From an uncultured SAR86 cluster bacterium (GTDB lineage Bacteria > Pseudomonadota > Gammaproteobacteria > Magnimaribacterales > AG-339-G14), in NCBI GenBank assembly GCA_902525735.1, contig CABZIF010000001.1:130813-194812 (forward strand): a stretch of DNA of 64,000 nucleotides. Direction: 5' to 3'. Shown one piece after another: positions 1-9,402 of the stretch. Every line of letters begins with the position of its first letter. Positions within the stretch are counted from its first letter, which is position 1. The notes below the pieces were generated by a model that ran no database searches, was not told the DNA's origin, and saw only the letters and a list, made by a program, of their open reading frames with translations. Both the position numbers and the translations under genes were made by a program.

Positions 1-738
1 TCAAGAGGATACAAAAGCTCATCTTCTAAATTTCCATTAGACGTTAGTGAGCAGACTAATGTTAGTGCTTCCGGGGACGAACCAAAGCTTATTTTTAATC
101 AGACTCAATGTCCCACTGTAATTTCTCCTGATAGAGTAGAAGCAGCAAAATTTCTTTTAAAAAAACATAATTGCGATGTAATAATCAGTGATGATGGAAT
201 GCAACATTATAAGCTTCATAGAGATATAGAAGTAGCATTAGTTGATGGCTTTAGAAAATTTGGTAATGGGTTTACTTTTCCTGCCGGCCCATTAAGAGAG
301 CCTCTAAAAAGATTGAAAGAAGTAAATTACATCATTAACACAAACAAATTTTATGCTGAAGAAGAAAATTTATCTGACAAAGATATATTAATGACATACG
401 AGCCAGTCTCTTGGGTTAGGTTAATCTCTGGAGAAGAAAGAAAAATTGAAGATTGGCCCTACGAGAAATTAGTTTATGCAGTTGCAGGTATTGCAAATCC
501 AAATAATTTTTTTTCTACACTTAGAAATCTAGGATTTGAAGTAATCGAAAATTCTTTTCCTGATCATCATAACTATAACAAGGCTGATTTTATTGGACTT
601 GAAGATTTACCGATAATAATGACCGAAAAAGATGCAATAAAGTGTAAAAATTTTATTGGTAATTATTGGTATCTTAAGATAAAAGCAAAATTATCTGAGG
701 ATTTTGCCGACAAAATTTATAAAGAAATTATATCTTGA
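1..738 (+). CDS. lpxK: Tetraacyldisaccharide 4'-kinase (lipid A kinase), 5' end outside window
   Basis: LpxK phosphorylates the 4' position of the tetraacyldisaccharide lipid A precursor at the inner membrane. The frame is open from base 1 and carries 245 residues; the N-terminal membrane anchor and Walker A are outside the window. Seen in order: SRGYKS at the left edge, GDEP, a DR..AA stretch, then ISDDGMQH and VDGFRKFGNG followed by PAGPLREP, all hallmark LpxK blocks. Its TGA overlaps the TTG start of kdsB by four bases, so the two are translationally coupled. The small ycaR gene that I recall between lpxK and kdsB in E. coli and Pseudomonas is missing. Identity is secure. Confidence 0.96.
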   Translation, partial: SRGYKSSSSKFPLDVSEQTNVSASGDEPKLIFNQTQCPTVISPDRVEAAKFLLKKHNCDVIISDDGMQHYKLHRDIEVALVDGFRKFGNGFTFPAGPLREPLKRLKEVNYIINTNKFYAEEENLSDKDILMTYEPVSWVRLISGEERKIEDWPYEKLVYAVAGIANPNNFFSTLRNLGFEVIENSFPDHHNYNKADFIGLEDLPIIMTEKDAIKCKNFIGNYWYLKIKAKLSEDFADKIYKEIIS

Positions 739-1484
739 AAAAAATAGTTATCATTCCAGCAAGATTAAATTCTGAGCGTTTACCTGAAAAACCTCTAAAA
801 TTAATTGATAAAAAACCCATGATTGAATGGACTTATCGAGCTGCACAAAATTCTATAGCCGATGAGATTTTTGTTGCTACTGATTCAAATAAAATTAAAA
901 AAGTAGTTGAGGAATTTGAGGGAAACGCAGTTTTAACATCTGATCAGCACCAAACTGGAACTGATAGAATATTTGAAGTTGCTAATAATCTCGATTTACA
1001 AGATGAGGACATTGTAATTAACGTACAAGGAGACGAACCTTTCATTGACCCAGTTGATATAAATAATATTTTCAATTCTTTTTTGGATACTGAAAGTAAT
1101 TTTCCTTCTAAATTAGAAAATTTATTAAATCATGAAATGACTACTCTTTATTCAGCACATGAAACTTTACCGTCTAAAAATAATTCAAACGAAGTAAAAA
1201 TTAAAGTTGATGAATGCATTTCATTAGATTTTGCTAGAGAAGTTAAGGGAGATACTTCAGATTGGTTTATTCACCTCGGTATTTATGGTTACAAATTTAA
1301 ATGTTTAAAGAATTTTGTAAAATGGCAGCAATCTAAACGAGAATTAGATAATAAATTAGAGCAATTACGCGCATTAGATAATGGTGTTTTGATTAAGGCT
1401 TTGCCATCAAAGTCACTATTTCATCTTGGCGTTGATACAGAAAAAGATTTAATAGAAGCAAATGAAATTGCCAAAAAATTTTAA
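735..1484 (+). CDS. kdsB: 3-deoxy-manno-octulosonate cytidylyltransferase (CMP-Kdo synthetase)
   Basis: KdsB activates Kdo with CTP for transfer to lipid A in the cytoplasm. The 249-residue protein has the usual length. It opens with the nucleotide-binding block IPARLNSERLPEKPL, has VQGDEPFI near residue 98 and ends with the EQLRALDNG block typical of the family. Translation most likely starts at TTG (735), because that codon is fused to the lpxK stop and the conserved N-terminus begins immediately. It overlaps murB by 23 bases. Together with lpxK and murB it forms an envelope-precursor operon. Confidence 0.95.
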   Translation: MKKIVIIPARLNSERLPEKPLKLIDKKPMIEWTYRAAQNSIADEIFVATDSNKIKKVVEEFEGNAVLTSDQHQTGTDRIFEVANNLDLQDEDIVINVQGDEPFIDPVDINNIFNSFLDTESNFPSKLENLLNHEMTTLYSAHETLPSKNNSNEVKIKVDECISLDFAREVKGDTSDWFIHLGIYGYKFKCLKNFVKWQQSKRELDNKLEQLRALDNGVLIKALPSKSLFHLGVDTEKDLIEANEIAKKF

Positions 1485-2448
1485 TAAAAACCATAATTTA
1501 AAAAAAAGTAATTCGCTAAAGTTGAATTATACCTCTGACTTCTTTGTATCTTGTAATTCCGAAAAAGATCTTTTCTTAATTTACGACTTTTTAGAAGAAA
1601 AAAAAATTAAATATTGGATTTTTGGAGACGGAACTAATGTAATTTTAAAAAATAATTTGAAAGGACTGGTTATTAAAAATAATTTAAAAGGATTTACAGT
1701 TAATGGAAATTCTATAATAGTTAGTGCAGGAGAAATTTGGGATGACATAGTATCTGAGTCATTAAATAAAAATTTATATGGGCTAGAGAATTTGTCGGGT
1801 ATTCCTGGTTCTGTAGGAGCCTCTCCTATTCAAAACATTGGCGCATATGGATCTGAGATATCAAATTTCGTGAATTATGTAGAAACTTTTAATTTTGATA
1901 AAGGCTGTTTTGAGATATTTTCTAATAAAGCTTGTAATTTTTCTTATCGAGATAGTATTTTTAAAAACAATCCTTATTTGATGGTCACTAAAATTTGCCT
2001 TGATCTAAGCCAAGAATTTAAACCTAATACACATTACGAGGCTTTGCCAAAAATAGTTAAGAACGCTAAAGAACAAAGGAAAAATATTTTAAATATTCGA
2101 TCTCAAAAATTACCCGATCATAAAAAAATTCCTAATGTAGGGAGCTTTTTTAAAAATCCAATAATCTCAGAAACTCAACTCAGAAGATTAGTTCCTGATT
2201 TTCCTGATATTAAATACTATTTATTTGAGGATAAAAATTATAAAGTTTCGGCTGCTTGGTTGATAGAAAATGCAGGTTTAAAAGATTCAAAAAAAGGAGA
2301 TTGTGGTATATCTGACAAACATGCCCTTGTTTTTTATAATTATTCTGAAACTTCAGATTTTCTTTTGTCTTATTCTTCAGAGGTAATAGATATAATAAAA
2401 GATAAGTTTGGAATTATTTTGGAATATGAACCTTCAATCCTTTGCTGA
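1462..2448 (+). CDS. murB: UDP-N-acetylenolpyruvoylglucosamine reductase
   Basis: MurB reduces UDP-GlcNAc-enolpyruvate to UDP-MurNAc with NADPH and FAD, the second committed step of peptidoglycan synthesis. The 328-residue protein shows the FAD-binding stretch FGDGTNVILK (about 54-63), the GIPGSVGASPIQNIGAYG block (about 113-130), the substrate arginine in SYRDS (R163), the proton-donor serine in GSFFKNP (S228) and the late glutamate in EYEPS. The chosen ATG lies inside kdsB; the conserved core begins about ten residues later, but no better downstream start exists. The stop overlaps the next start as TGATG. Confidence 0.95.
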   Translation: MKLPKNFNKNHNLKKSNSLKLNYTSDFFVSCNSEKDLFLIYDFLEEKKIKYWIFGDGTNVILKNNLKGLVIKNNLKGFTVNGNSIIVSAGEIWDDIVSESLNKNLYGLENLSGIPGSVGASPIQNIGAYGSEISNFVNYVETFNFDKGCFEIFSNKACNFSYRDSIFKNNPYLMVTKICLDLSQEFKPNTHYEALPKIVKNAKEQRKNILNIRSQKLPDHKKIPNVGSFFKNPIISETQLRRLVPDFPDIKYYLFEDKNYKVSAAWLIENAGLKDSKKGDCGISDKHALVFYNYSETSDFLLSYSSEVIDIIKDKFGIILEYEPSILC

Positions 2449-3020
2449 TGATGAATAGAGAAGTTAATACTGCAAGCATACTAAAAGATATTCTAGAGGC
2501 TCAAAAAACATCTGGAGAATTACCGCCAGTGGATAAATGGAATCCGCCTCTTTGTAAAAATGTGGAAATGAAAATTTCAAAGGATGGTAAATGGTTTTTT
2601 ATGGGCTCTCTGATCGGAAGAGAAAAAATGGTTAAGCTATTTAGCTCAGTTTTAAGGCTAGATGAGGATGGTTTTTATTACTTGGTTACTCCAGTTGAAA
2701 AAATCAAAATAGAAGTCGCTGATAAACCATTTGTTATAGTAACTTACGATAAGGAAATAATCGATGATCAAGAAACCTTCTTTTTTCAAACTAATGTTGG
2801 CGATGTTGTGCCCTTGAATTCTTCTCATCCATTAAGGATTGAGTTTTCCGAAACTACTAATGAACCTTCTCCTTATCTTCTGGTTAGAAAAAATTTAGAA
2901 GGATTGATTTCAAGAAATGTTTTTTATCAATTGGTTCAGGAGGCTGCAGAAGATAAAAACTCAAAGGAATTAATTATTGAAAGTTCAGGGATAAATTTTT
3001 CTTTAGGAAAAATAGAATAA
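2448..3020 (+). CDS. DUF1285 family protein
   Basis: A 190-residue cytoplasmic protein with no signal peptide or membrane segment. The blocks LPPVDKWNPPLC, ISKDGKWFFMGSLIGR and FSSVLRLDEDGFYYLVTPVEK match what I know of the DUF1285 family, whose biochemical function is not established. The ATG at 2448 overlaps the murB TGA (TGATG); a TTG six bases upstream is possible but not needed. It is the last gene of the lpxK-kdsB-murB run and ends ten bases before the convergent ETF-QO gene. Family assignment is firm, function unknown. Confidence 0.85.
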   Translation: MMNREVNTASILKDILEAQKTSGELPPVDKWNPPLCKNVEMKISKDGKWFFMGSLIGREKMVKLFSSVLRLDEDGFYYLVTPVEKIKIEVADKPFVIVTYDKEIIDDQETFFFQTNVGDVVPLNSSHPLRIEFSETTNEPSPYLLVRKNLEGLISRNVFYQLVQEAAEDKNSKELIIESSGINFSLGKIE

Positions 3021-3030
3021 ATTTTTACAG

Positions 3031-4695
3031 TTACATGTTTGGATAATTAGGGCCACCCATTCCTTCAGGAGTTACCCAAACTATATTTTGACTTGGATCT
3101 TTAATGTCGCAAGTTTTACAATGCACACAATTTTGAGCATTGATTTGAAACTTTTTCTCACCTTCTTTTTCTACGACTTCATACACTCCAGCAGGACAGT
3201 ATCTCTGCGCGGGCTCATCATATTCTGGCAAGTTAACCGCAATCGGAATAGATGCATCCTTAAGAGTTAAGTGACAGGGTTGATCTTCTTCATGATTTGT
3301 ATTTGATAAAAAAACTGATGAAAGCTTGTCAAAACTAACGATACCATCCGGCTTAGGATAATCTATTTTTTCTGCTTCCGTAGCTTTTTTCATACAAGCA
3401 TAATCAGGAGTTTTATGTCTCCAAGTAAAAGGCATTTTTCCTCTGAAAAGAAATTGTTCGATACCCAATATTAATCCACCCAAGGCAATTCCGTATTTAT
3501 GGATAAGAGCCCCCATATTTCTTGATTTATATAGATCACTTTGTATCCATGATGCTTGAAATTTTTCTTCGAAATCTAGCAAATCTTCTCCAACTTTATT
3601 TGCGGAAATTGCTTCAAAAGTTGACTCTGCAGCAAGCATTCCCGATTTCATAGCAGTATGAGATCCCTTGATTTTGGTGAAAACCATTAAACCTGCGTCA
3701 CAACCTACTAAAAGCCCTCCTGGGAAAGTCATCTTAGGTCTTGAGCTATATCCACCCTTGGTAAGAGCTCTAGCCCCATATGCGACTCGAGTACCTTTTT
3801 CTAATATTTTCTTGATGTCTTTGTGTTGTTTCCATTGTTGAAATTCATCGAAAGGACTTAAATGAGGATTTGAATAGTCTAATGGAACTACAATTCCTAA
3901 GTAAACTTGATTATTCTCACCATGGTAAAAATAAGAGCCCGCTCCAGATTCCATACTAGGCCAACCTAAAGTATGCATGACCGTTCCCTCAGAATGCAAT
4001 TCCTTAGGCACATCCCAAACTTCTTTAAAACCAATACCGTAATGTTGAGGGTCACTTTCAGCATCTAATTTGTATTTTGAAATGAGTTGCTTTCCTAAAT
4101 GCCCTCGACAACCTTCGGCAAAAATAGTGTATTTTCCTCTTAGTTCCATTGATGGCTGATAAGAAGCTTTTTTCTCACCTTCTTTAGAAATCCCCATTTC
4201 TCCAGTAAGAATTCCTTTGACAATGTCATCTTCAAATATAACTTCAGAAGCTGTAAAACCTGGAAATATTTCAACACCAAGATTTTCGGCTTGTGTCGCA
4301 AGCCATCGGCACAAGTTAGCCAAGCTCATAACGTAATTACCATGATTATTAAAATTTGGGAGAAAAAAGGAAGGGAAGGGAACATTGAAAGATAATTTTT
4401 CATTCAAAAGGATCTTGATAACGTCTTTCTTAGCTGGACTATTAAGAGGAGCACCTTTTTCTTTCCAGTCGGGAATTAACTCGCTTAAAGCTCTGGGCTC
4501 GAAACAATTACCGGATAAAATATGTGCTCCAACTTCAGACCCTTTTTCTATAACACACACACTCAAATCAGAATTATTTTCTGCTGCCAATTGTTTCAAT
4601 CTTATAGCCGAAGACAGGCCAGATGGTCCCGCGCCAACAATGACAACGTCATACTCCATTACGTCTCTCGACACTTCTTCAGTTGTAACTTCCAT
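3031..4695 (-). CDS. Electron transfer flavoprotein-ubiquinone oxidoreductase
   Basis: This monotopic membrane enzyme passes electrons from reduced ETF to ubiquinone, joining acyl-CoA dehydrogenases to the respiratory chain. The 554-residue protein starts with an FAD dinucleotide-binding motif (VVIVGAGPSGLSSAIRL, about 18-34). It ends with a 4Fe-4S cluster region: one Cys in YCPAGVY and three in NCVHCKTCDIK, followed by the typical C-terminal MGGPNYPNM. It is divergent from etfB-etfA across a 181-base control region, so the whole electron-transfer branch sits together. Length and motifs match the full-length family. Confidence 0.96.
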   Translation of the reverse strand: MEVTTEEVSRDVMEYDVVIVGAGPSGLSSAIRLKQLAAENNSDLSVCVIEKGSEVGAHILSGNCFEPRALSELIPDWKEKGAPLNSPAKKDVIKILLNEKLSFNVPFPSFFLPNFNNHGNYVMSLANLCRWLATQAENLGVEIFPGFTASEVIFEDDIVKGILTGEMGISKEGEKKASYQPSMELRGKYTIFAEGCRGHLGKQLISKYKLDAESDPQHYGIGFKEVWDVPKELHSEGTVMHTLGWPSMESGAGSYFYHGENNQVYLGIVVPLDYSNPHLSPFDEFQQWKQHKDIKKILEKGTRVAYGARALTKGGYSSRPKMTFPGGLLVGCDAGLMVFTKIKGSHTAMKSGMLAAESTFEAISANKVGEDLLDFEEKFQASWIQSDLYKSRNMGALIHKYGIALGGLILGIEQFLFRGKMPFTWRHKTPDYACMKKATEAEKIDYPKPDGIVSFDKLSSVFLSNTNHEEDQPCHLTLKDASIPIAVNLPEYDEPAQRYCPAGVYEVVEKEGEKKFQINAQNCVHCKTCDIKDPSQNIVWVTPEGMGGPNYPNM

Positions 4696-4814
4696 TTATC
4701 TATATTGTAGTTAAAAAACTAATATTCAAGTTGTTTTATAGCAAATAAGCATAAAAAAATGCTCCTTTTAATCCTTTTTTTCAAATATTTATATAAACTT
4801 ATGCCTTCAAGTCT

Positions 4815-4843
4815 TTGCTTGAATAACTGATATCAATTAAAAT
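4815..4843 (+). promoter_or_regulatory. Candidate sigma-70 promoter of etfBA with overlapping inverted repeat
   Basis: TTGCTT (4815-4820) and TAAAAT (4838-4843) are separated by exactly 17 bases, 34 bases before the etfB ATG. A perfect inverted repeat TTCAAG-N6-CTTGAA (4806-4823) covers the -35 element and could be an operator. No regulator can be named from the sequence. Confidence 0.5.
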
Positions 4844-4876
4844 GTTAATTTTTAGTATCAAAAAATCTTTAGTTTT

Positions 4877-5629
4877 ATGAAAATTTTAGTACCAATTAAA
4901 AGAGTTGTAGATTATAACGTAAAAGTTAGACCTAAATCAGATGAATCTGGTGTAGATTTAAATAATGTAAAAATGGCAATGAATCCATTTTGTGAAATTG
5001 CTGTCGAAGAGGCAGTTAGACTGAAAGAAAGTGGAAAAGCTGAAGAAATTATTGCTGTCACTATCGGAGCTAGCTCCTCTCAAGAGCAACTCAGAACTGC
5101 TCTTGCTCTTGGAGCTGATAGAGCTATTTTAGTTGAAACTGATGTTGAAGCTGAACCCCTAGGAATTTCTAAATTATTAAAATCTATCGTTGATAAAGAA
5201 TCTCCAGATCTTATTATTTTAGGAAAACAAGCGATAGATGGTGACAACAACCAGACAGGGCAGATGCTTGGTGCCTTGACTGGCTTTTCCCAAGCAACAT
5301 TTGCCTCTGAAGTAAATTTAGACGGTGACAATCTTTCTGTAACCAGAGAAATTGATGGAGGTTTGCAAACTTTAGATATAAATTTGCCAGCAATTGTCAC
5401 AACAGACTTAAGACTAAATGAACCAAGATATGCTTCTCTTCCGAATATTATGAAAGCCAAATCTAAGCCCTTAGATATTATTCCTGCAGCTGATCTGGGA
5501 GTGGATATTTCCCCAAGGCTTGAAACTATAAAAGTAACTTTACCGGCTGAAAGAGAAGCTGGAGTAATTGTTGAAACGGTCGACGAACTGATAGATAAAC
5601 TTAAAAACGAAGCAAAGGTGATTTCATGA
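4877..5629 (+). CDS. etfB: Electron transfer flavoprotein, beta subunit
   Basis: EtfB is the AMP-binding half of the heterodimeric flavoprotein that accepts electrons from acyl-CoA dehydrogenases. The 250-residue protein has the normal length. It begins [19 protein letters not shown] and contains [17 protein letters not shown] (about 35-51), GADRAILVE, the [16 protein letters not shown] block (about 115-130) and the conserved [25 protein letters not shown] region shortened here only slightly in spacing. It overlaps etfA by four bases (ATGA), so equal translation is likely. The probable substrate donors in this window are the two acyl-CoA dehydrogenases at 12.4-14.7 kb. Confidence 0.97.
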   Translation: MKILVPIKRVVDYNVKVRPKSDESGVDLNNVKMAMNPFCEIAVEEAVRLKESGKAEEIIAVTIGASSSQEQLRTALALGADRAILVETDVEAEPLGISKLLKSIVDKESPDLIILGKQAIDGDNNQTGQMLGALTGFSQATFASEVNLDGDNLSVTREIDGGLQTLDINLPAIVTTDLRLNEPRYASLPNIMKAKSKPLDIIPAADLGVDISPRLETIKVTLPAEREAGVIVETVDELIDKLKNEAKVIS

Positions 5630-6555
5630 CAGCATTAGTGGTTGCAGAACATAATAACCAAGAACTTAAACCAGTTACTTTAAATACAGTTACGGCGGCT
5701 TTAGGACTAGATCAAGAAGTCCATATATTAATTGCAGGAAATGCTTGTTCATCCGTGGCTGAAGAAGCCGCTAAGGTTTCTGGAGTAGCTAAAGTGCTTT
5801 TAGTTGAATCTAGCGCTTATGAAAACTTCTTAGCTGAAAATGTTGCTACATTGGTTTCTAACATTTCAGGCGATTATGATTATATTCTTGCTCCAACCAC
5901 AACTAATGGTAAAAATGTGATGCCAAGAGTCGCTGCTCTTCAAGATGTTAGTCAAATTTCAGATATTTCAGCGATAGAAAGTTCTGATACCTTTCAGAGA
6001 CCAATTTATGCTGGAAATTGTATTGCTACTGTTAAAAGTAACGATTCTAAAAAGATCATAACTGTCAGAAATACTGCTTTTGATGCAGCATCAGCAACTG
6101 GTGGTAATGCAGAGATTATTACTTTAGAAGAAATTAATGACGCAGGCATTTCAAAATTCGTTAAAGAAGAAATTGCTGAATCTGACAGACCTGAGTTAAC
6201 GGCAGCGGATGTGATTATTTCTGGAGGACGAGGCATGCAAAACGGAGATAATTTTACTATCTTAGAAGGTATCGCTGACAAATTAGGAGCGGCTATAGGT
6301 GCCTCAAGAGCAGCTGTTGACTCTGGATTTGTGCCAAATGATTATCAAGTAGGACAAACTGGAAAAATTGTTGCTCCAGATTTGTATATTGCTGTAGGAA
6401 TTTCAGGGGCAATTCAACATCTTGCAGGCATGAAAGACAGTAAAGTCATCGTAGCGATCAATAAAGATGAAGACGCACCTATATTTCAAGTTGCTGATTA
6501 TGGATTGGTTGCTGATTTATTTGAAGCAATGCCGGAGTTGGAATCAAAAATTTAG
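5626..6555 (+). CDS. etfA: Electron transfer flavoprotein, alpha subunit
   Basis: EtfA carries the redox-active FAD of ETF. The 309-residue protein has the N-terminal ETF domain and the C-terminal FAD domain with the signature [12 protein letters not shown] (about 199-210), [29 protein letters not shown] and [13 protein letters not shown], all diagnostic. The C-terminal [17 protein letters not shown] is also typical. It follows etfB with a four-base overlap. The nfuA frame opens immediately at its stop codon, so nfuA may be translated by re-initiation after etfA. Confidence 0.97.
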   Translation: MTALVVAEHNNQELKPVTLNTVTAALGLDQEVHILIAGNACSSVAEEAAKVSGVAKVLLVESSAYENFLAENVATLVSNISGDYDYILAPTTTNGKNVMPRVAALQDVSQISDISAIESSDTFQRPIYAGNCIATVKSNDSKKIITVRNTAFDAASATGGNAEIITLEEINDAGISKFVKEEIAESDRPELTAADVIISGGRGMQNGDNFTILEGIADKLGAAIGASRAAVDSGFVPNDYQVGQTGKIVAPDLYIAVGISGAIQHLAGMKDSKVIVAINKDEDAPIFQVADYGLVADLFEAMPELESKI

Positions 6556-6566
6556 TTTTACCAAAT

Positions 6567-7145
6567 ATTTCTATTTCTGCATCAGCTGAAGATTATTTAG
6601 CTGACTTACTTTCTAAACAAGATGAAAAAAATATAAATATTAAAATTTTTGTAACAGATCCTGGAATGCCTTCTGCTGAAACTTGCATTGTTTATTGTAA
6701 GGAAGGTGAACAGGAAAAAGATGACAAGCTTTTAGAATTAAAAAAAATAAAAGTTTATTTAGAAAATCTTAGTTTACCTTTTTTGGAAGATACCAAAGTT
6801 GACTACAATCCTGATAAGTTTGGGGGCCAGCTAACAATCAGAGCGCCTAATGCTAAGACGCCAAATATTAAAGAAGACAGTTCTATCGAAGATAAAATAA
6901 ATTACTATCTATATAGCGAAGTAAATCCTTCTTTAGCCTCGCATGGAGGTGAGGTTCATTTGGTCGAGGTAATTGAAAACTCAAAAGCAGTCTTAAGATT
7001 CGGTGGTGGATGTCAAGGTTGTGGCATGGTTGATTTAACTCTCAGAGATGGCGTAGAAAAAACTCTTAAAGATAATATTCCTGAATTAACTGAAATATTA
7101 GACTCTACAGATCACTCTCAAAGAGAAAACGCTTATTATAAATAG
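6567..7145 (+). CDS. nfuA: Fe-S cluster carrier NfuA, start codon non-canonical or unresolved
   Basis: NfuA binds a 4Fe-4S cluster and passes it to apo-proteins. The C-terminal Nfu domain with CxxC (GGGCQGCGMVDLT) and the A-type-like N-terminal domain (DPGMPSAETC, then YLENLSLPFLEDTKVDY and LTIRAPNAK) are both present. The conserved N-terminus (ISASAEDYLADLLSKQ, like the start of E. coli NfuA) is in frame upstream of the first ATG at 6666, yet no ATG, GTG or TTG exists between the in-frame stop at 6522 and that ATG. I place the start at ATT 6567, giving 192 residues against 191 in E. coli. An ATG 6666 start would remove about 33 conserved residues. It lies just after etfA. Confidence 0.88.
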   Translation: MSISASAEDYLADLLSKQDEKNINIKIFVTDPGMPSAETCIVYCKEGEQEKDDKLLELKKIKVYLENLSLPFLEDTKVDYNPDKFGGQLTIRAPNAKTPNIKEDSSIEDKINYYLYSEVNPSLASHGGEVHLVEVIENSKAVLRFGGGCQGCGMVDLTLRDGVEKTLKDNIPELTEILDSTDHSQRENAYYK

Positions 7146-7193
7146 TCTTTCCTTGGACACTATCTGTCGTTATTATTTAATATAATTAAATAA

Positions 7194-8609
7194 ATGAGCG
7201 ACGAAAATAAACTTTACGTATTTAACGATACGGAAACCACTGGTTTAAACACATGGTTTTCCCAAATTATTCAAATTGGATCTGTTTTAAGTGATGAAAA
7301 TTTTGAAGTTTTAGAAGAATTAGATATTTCTTCAAAGGTTTTGCCTTGGGTTGTTCCTACAGTAGGAGCTTATAGAGTTCATAAACAGCTAGATAGCTTA
7401 AATAGCAACATATCTCATCTCGATATGATGACTGCTTTAAAAGATAAATGGTCACTATGGAGCAAAGAAAAGAATTTAATACATGTAACTTACAATGGAA
7501 TGAAATTTGATGAAGAGTTATTTCGAAGACAATTTTATTGGAATCTCTATGACCCCTATATGACCAACACAAATGGTGCTAGTCGAATAGATTTAATGGT
7601 AGTAATGATGGTAATTGCTAATTTTTATTCTGATCAAATTCTTTTCCCTAAGGATGATGAAGGGAAAATAAAATATAAGTTAGAACTGCTTGCTGAAGAA
7701 AACGGAATTTCTGCTCAAAATGCTCATGATGCTGTAGTTGACTGTTATTTAATGATTAATCTTCTAAGAGTCATCAAAGAAAAAATTCCTGAAGTTTGGT
7801 CCTCCGCAGTATCAGCATCATCCAAAGAAGGTTGTATGAAGTTACTTAATTCAGAACCTTTTTGTATGCAAGGAGAGTTGTATGGTGGTAAAAAATTTAC
7901 CTATCCTGTCGTACCATGTGGTCAAAATCCCAATAACAAAAATGAAATAATCCTTCTTGATCTGTATTTTGATCCTAAGGAGCTTTTTGCAATGAAAGAT
8001 AGTGAACTAAAGGGACAATTTGGTAGATCAGGTGCATTTAAAAAGATAGCAATCAATAAAACTATTCCTCTTATTAATGCAAAAAACATACCTAATTTGT
8101 CTAAATTTTTAGACGTCCCTGAAAAACAATTAGAAGAAAGGGCAAAGTTAGTAAAAGAAAATATAGATTTTCAAGAAAAAATTTCTAATGTTTTAGGAGA
8201 AACTCAATTTAATTGGCCACCACAAGAAATAGTTGAACAAAGGATCTATGATGGCTTTCCTTCGGAGGCTGACAAATTATGGAGAGAAAGGTTTGAATTA
8301 GCGCCATGGGCTGAAAAAGCTAAATTAATTGAGGGATTTGAAGACGAAAGATATCGAGAGTTAGCTGAGAGGATTATTTGTTATCAAAAGCCAGAATTTG
8401 CTTCTAAAGAAATGATCGATAGATTTGAGTCTTTTGTAAAGACCAGACTTTTTTCAAAAGGGCCTTGGCTTAAGGATCGAGGACAAACTTTAGATCAAGC
8501 CATTATAGAAGCTGAAGCTTCTCTAACTGAAGAAAATTCAGAAGAGGATATAGAAATTTTAGAAAAACTTCTCGATCACTATAAAGAAAAGAAATCTATA
8601 TATTCTTAG
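7194..8609 (+). CDS. sbcB: Exodeoxyribonuclease I
   Basis: Exonuclease I degrades single-stranded DNA 3' to 5' in mismatch repair and recombination. The 471-residue protein matches the family length of about 475. It starts with the DnaQ-type Exo I motif (NDTETTGLN, acidic pair near 11-13), has an Exo II region in VTYNGMKFDEELFRRQFY and an Exo III motif NAHDAVVDCYLMINLL (about 176-191), followed by the SH3-like and C-terminal regions seen in ExoI (PLINAKNIPNL, RIYDGFPSEADK). A TATAAT (7181-7186) lies ahead of the ATG. Its 3' end overlaps the convergent csiV by 14 bases. Confidence 0.94.
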   Translation: MSDENKLYVFNDTETTGLNTWFSQIIQIGSVLSDENFEVLEELDISSKVLPWVVPTVGAYRVHKQLDSLNSNISHLDMMTALKDKWSLWSKEKNLIHVTYNGMKFDEELFRRQFYWNLYDPYMTNTNGASRIDLMVVMMVIANFYSDQILFPKDDEGKIKYKLELLAEENGISAQNAHDAVVDCYLMINLLRVIKEKIPEVWSSAVSASSKEGCMKLLNSEPFCMQGELYGGKKFTYPVVPCGQNPNNKNEIILLDLYFDPKELFAMKDSELKGQFGRSGAFKKIAINKTIPLINAKNIPNLSKFLDVPEKQLEERAKLVKENIDFQEKISNVLGETQFNWPPQEIVEQRIYDGFPSEADKLWRERFELAPWAEKAKLIEGFEDERYRELAERIICYQKPEFASKEMIDRFESFVKTRLFSKGPWLKDRGQTLDQAIIEAEASLTEENSEEDIEILEKLLDHYKEKKSIYS

Positions 8610-9402
8610 TTGGCGAGATCTGAAAAATAACACCAAATTTTGGATGGTCTACGTAATGCAGTTCTTTAGATCTTACTTTTCTTGAATGGTTAATACGATA
8701 CAAAAATTCTAGTTCTTCATTTTCAAAGAGATTAATTTGATTAATTACAAATTCTCCTTTCTTGAATTGTTCTTTTAATTTAACTATTTTTTCAAATGAA
8801 GCAGGGGCTATAGATTCTTTGGCAAAATAAAGATTTGTATCTAAATGTAAAAATCTTTTTTTATAAGCTTTGACTTCTCCAACAACTATATCTCCATCAT
8901 CCATTTTGGTCTTTATTAAAACTGCTGGCGCTAGAGACTGATCTTTTACTTCTTGAAACCATGAATTTTGGTCAATTACTCTATAATTTTTGCTTCTTTT
9001 TAATATCTGAACAATCTCTTCCATTGCAAAGTCGACGCCAGAATCATTTTGAAAAAAAACCTGATTTTTAGACATTCGAACTTGGTCTTCAGAGCTTTCT
9101 TCCTGAAGATTTGATTGGTTTATTATTCTTGAAATTGAAATATCCTGAAATAAATTCTGATAAGGTAAATTATTGTTTAAAGAATCTGGTTTATTAAATT
9201 CTGGATATTTTAAGTCGGTGATATTTATTAACTCATCCGAAAAAGTTATTTCAGGAATTTTAAATTTTTCTTTGGAATCAATGTCTGGTAAAAATTTAAA
9301 AATAATATAGTCAATTCTATAAATACTCTCATCTGAAAAAGAGAAACTCGAAAAAAGAACAGAGCTGAAAATAAAAAGTAAATTAAGATTTATTTTGTTC
9401 AT
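8596..9402 (-). CDS. csiV: CsiV family periplasmic protein
   Basis: CsiV-type proteins are exported peptidoglycan-associated proteins of gammaproteobacteria, usually encoded next to mfd, as here. The 268-residue protein has a signal peptide (hydrophobic 4-22, cleavage probably near SFS-DES), then RIDYIIFKF, and the late blocks HLDTNLYFAKE and ELHYVDHPKFGVIFQISP that I recognise from this family. The start overlaps the mfd 3' end by 20 bases on the same strand, so the two form an operon. The molecular role is not settled; the assignment rests on motifs and synteny. Confidence 0.8.
   Translation of the reverse strand: MNKINLNLLFIFSSVLFSSFSFSDESIYRIDYIIFKFLPDIDSKEKFKIPEITFSDELINITDLKYPEFNKPDSLNNNLPYQNLFQDISISRIINQSNLQEESSEDQVRMSKNQVFFQNDSGVDFAMEEIVQILKRSKNYRVIDQNSWFQEVKDQSLAPAVLIKTKMDDGDIVVGEVKAYKKRFLHLDTNLYFAKESIAPASFEKIVKLKEQFKKGEFVINQINLFENEELEFLYRINHSRKVRSKELHYVDHPKFGVIFQISPTKNI

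Noticed and set aside
4385-4714. Open frames on the plus strand within the ETF-QO gene
   Set aside because: Antisense shadows of a fully motif-supported gene, without a domain or ribosome-binding site.
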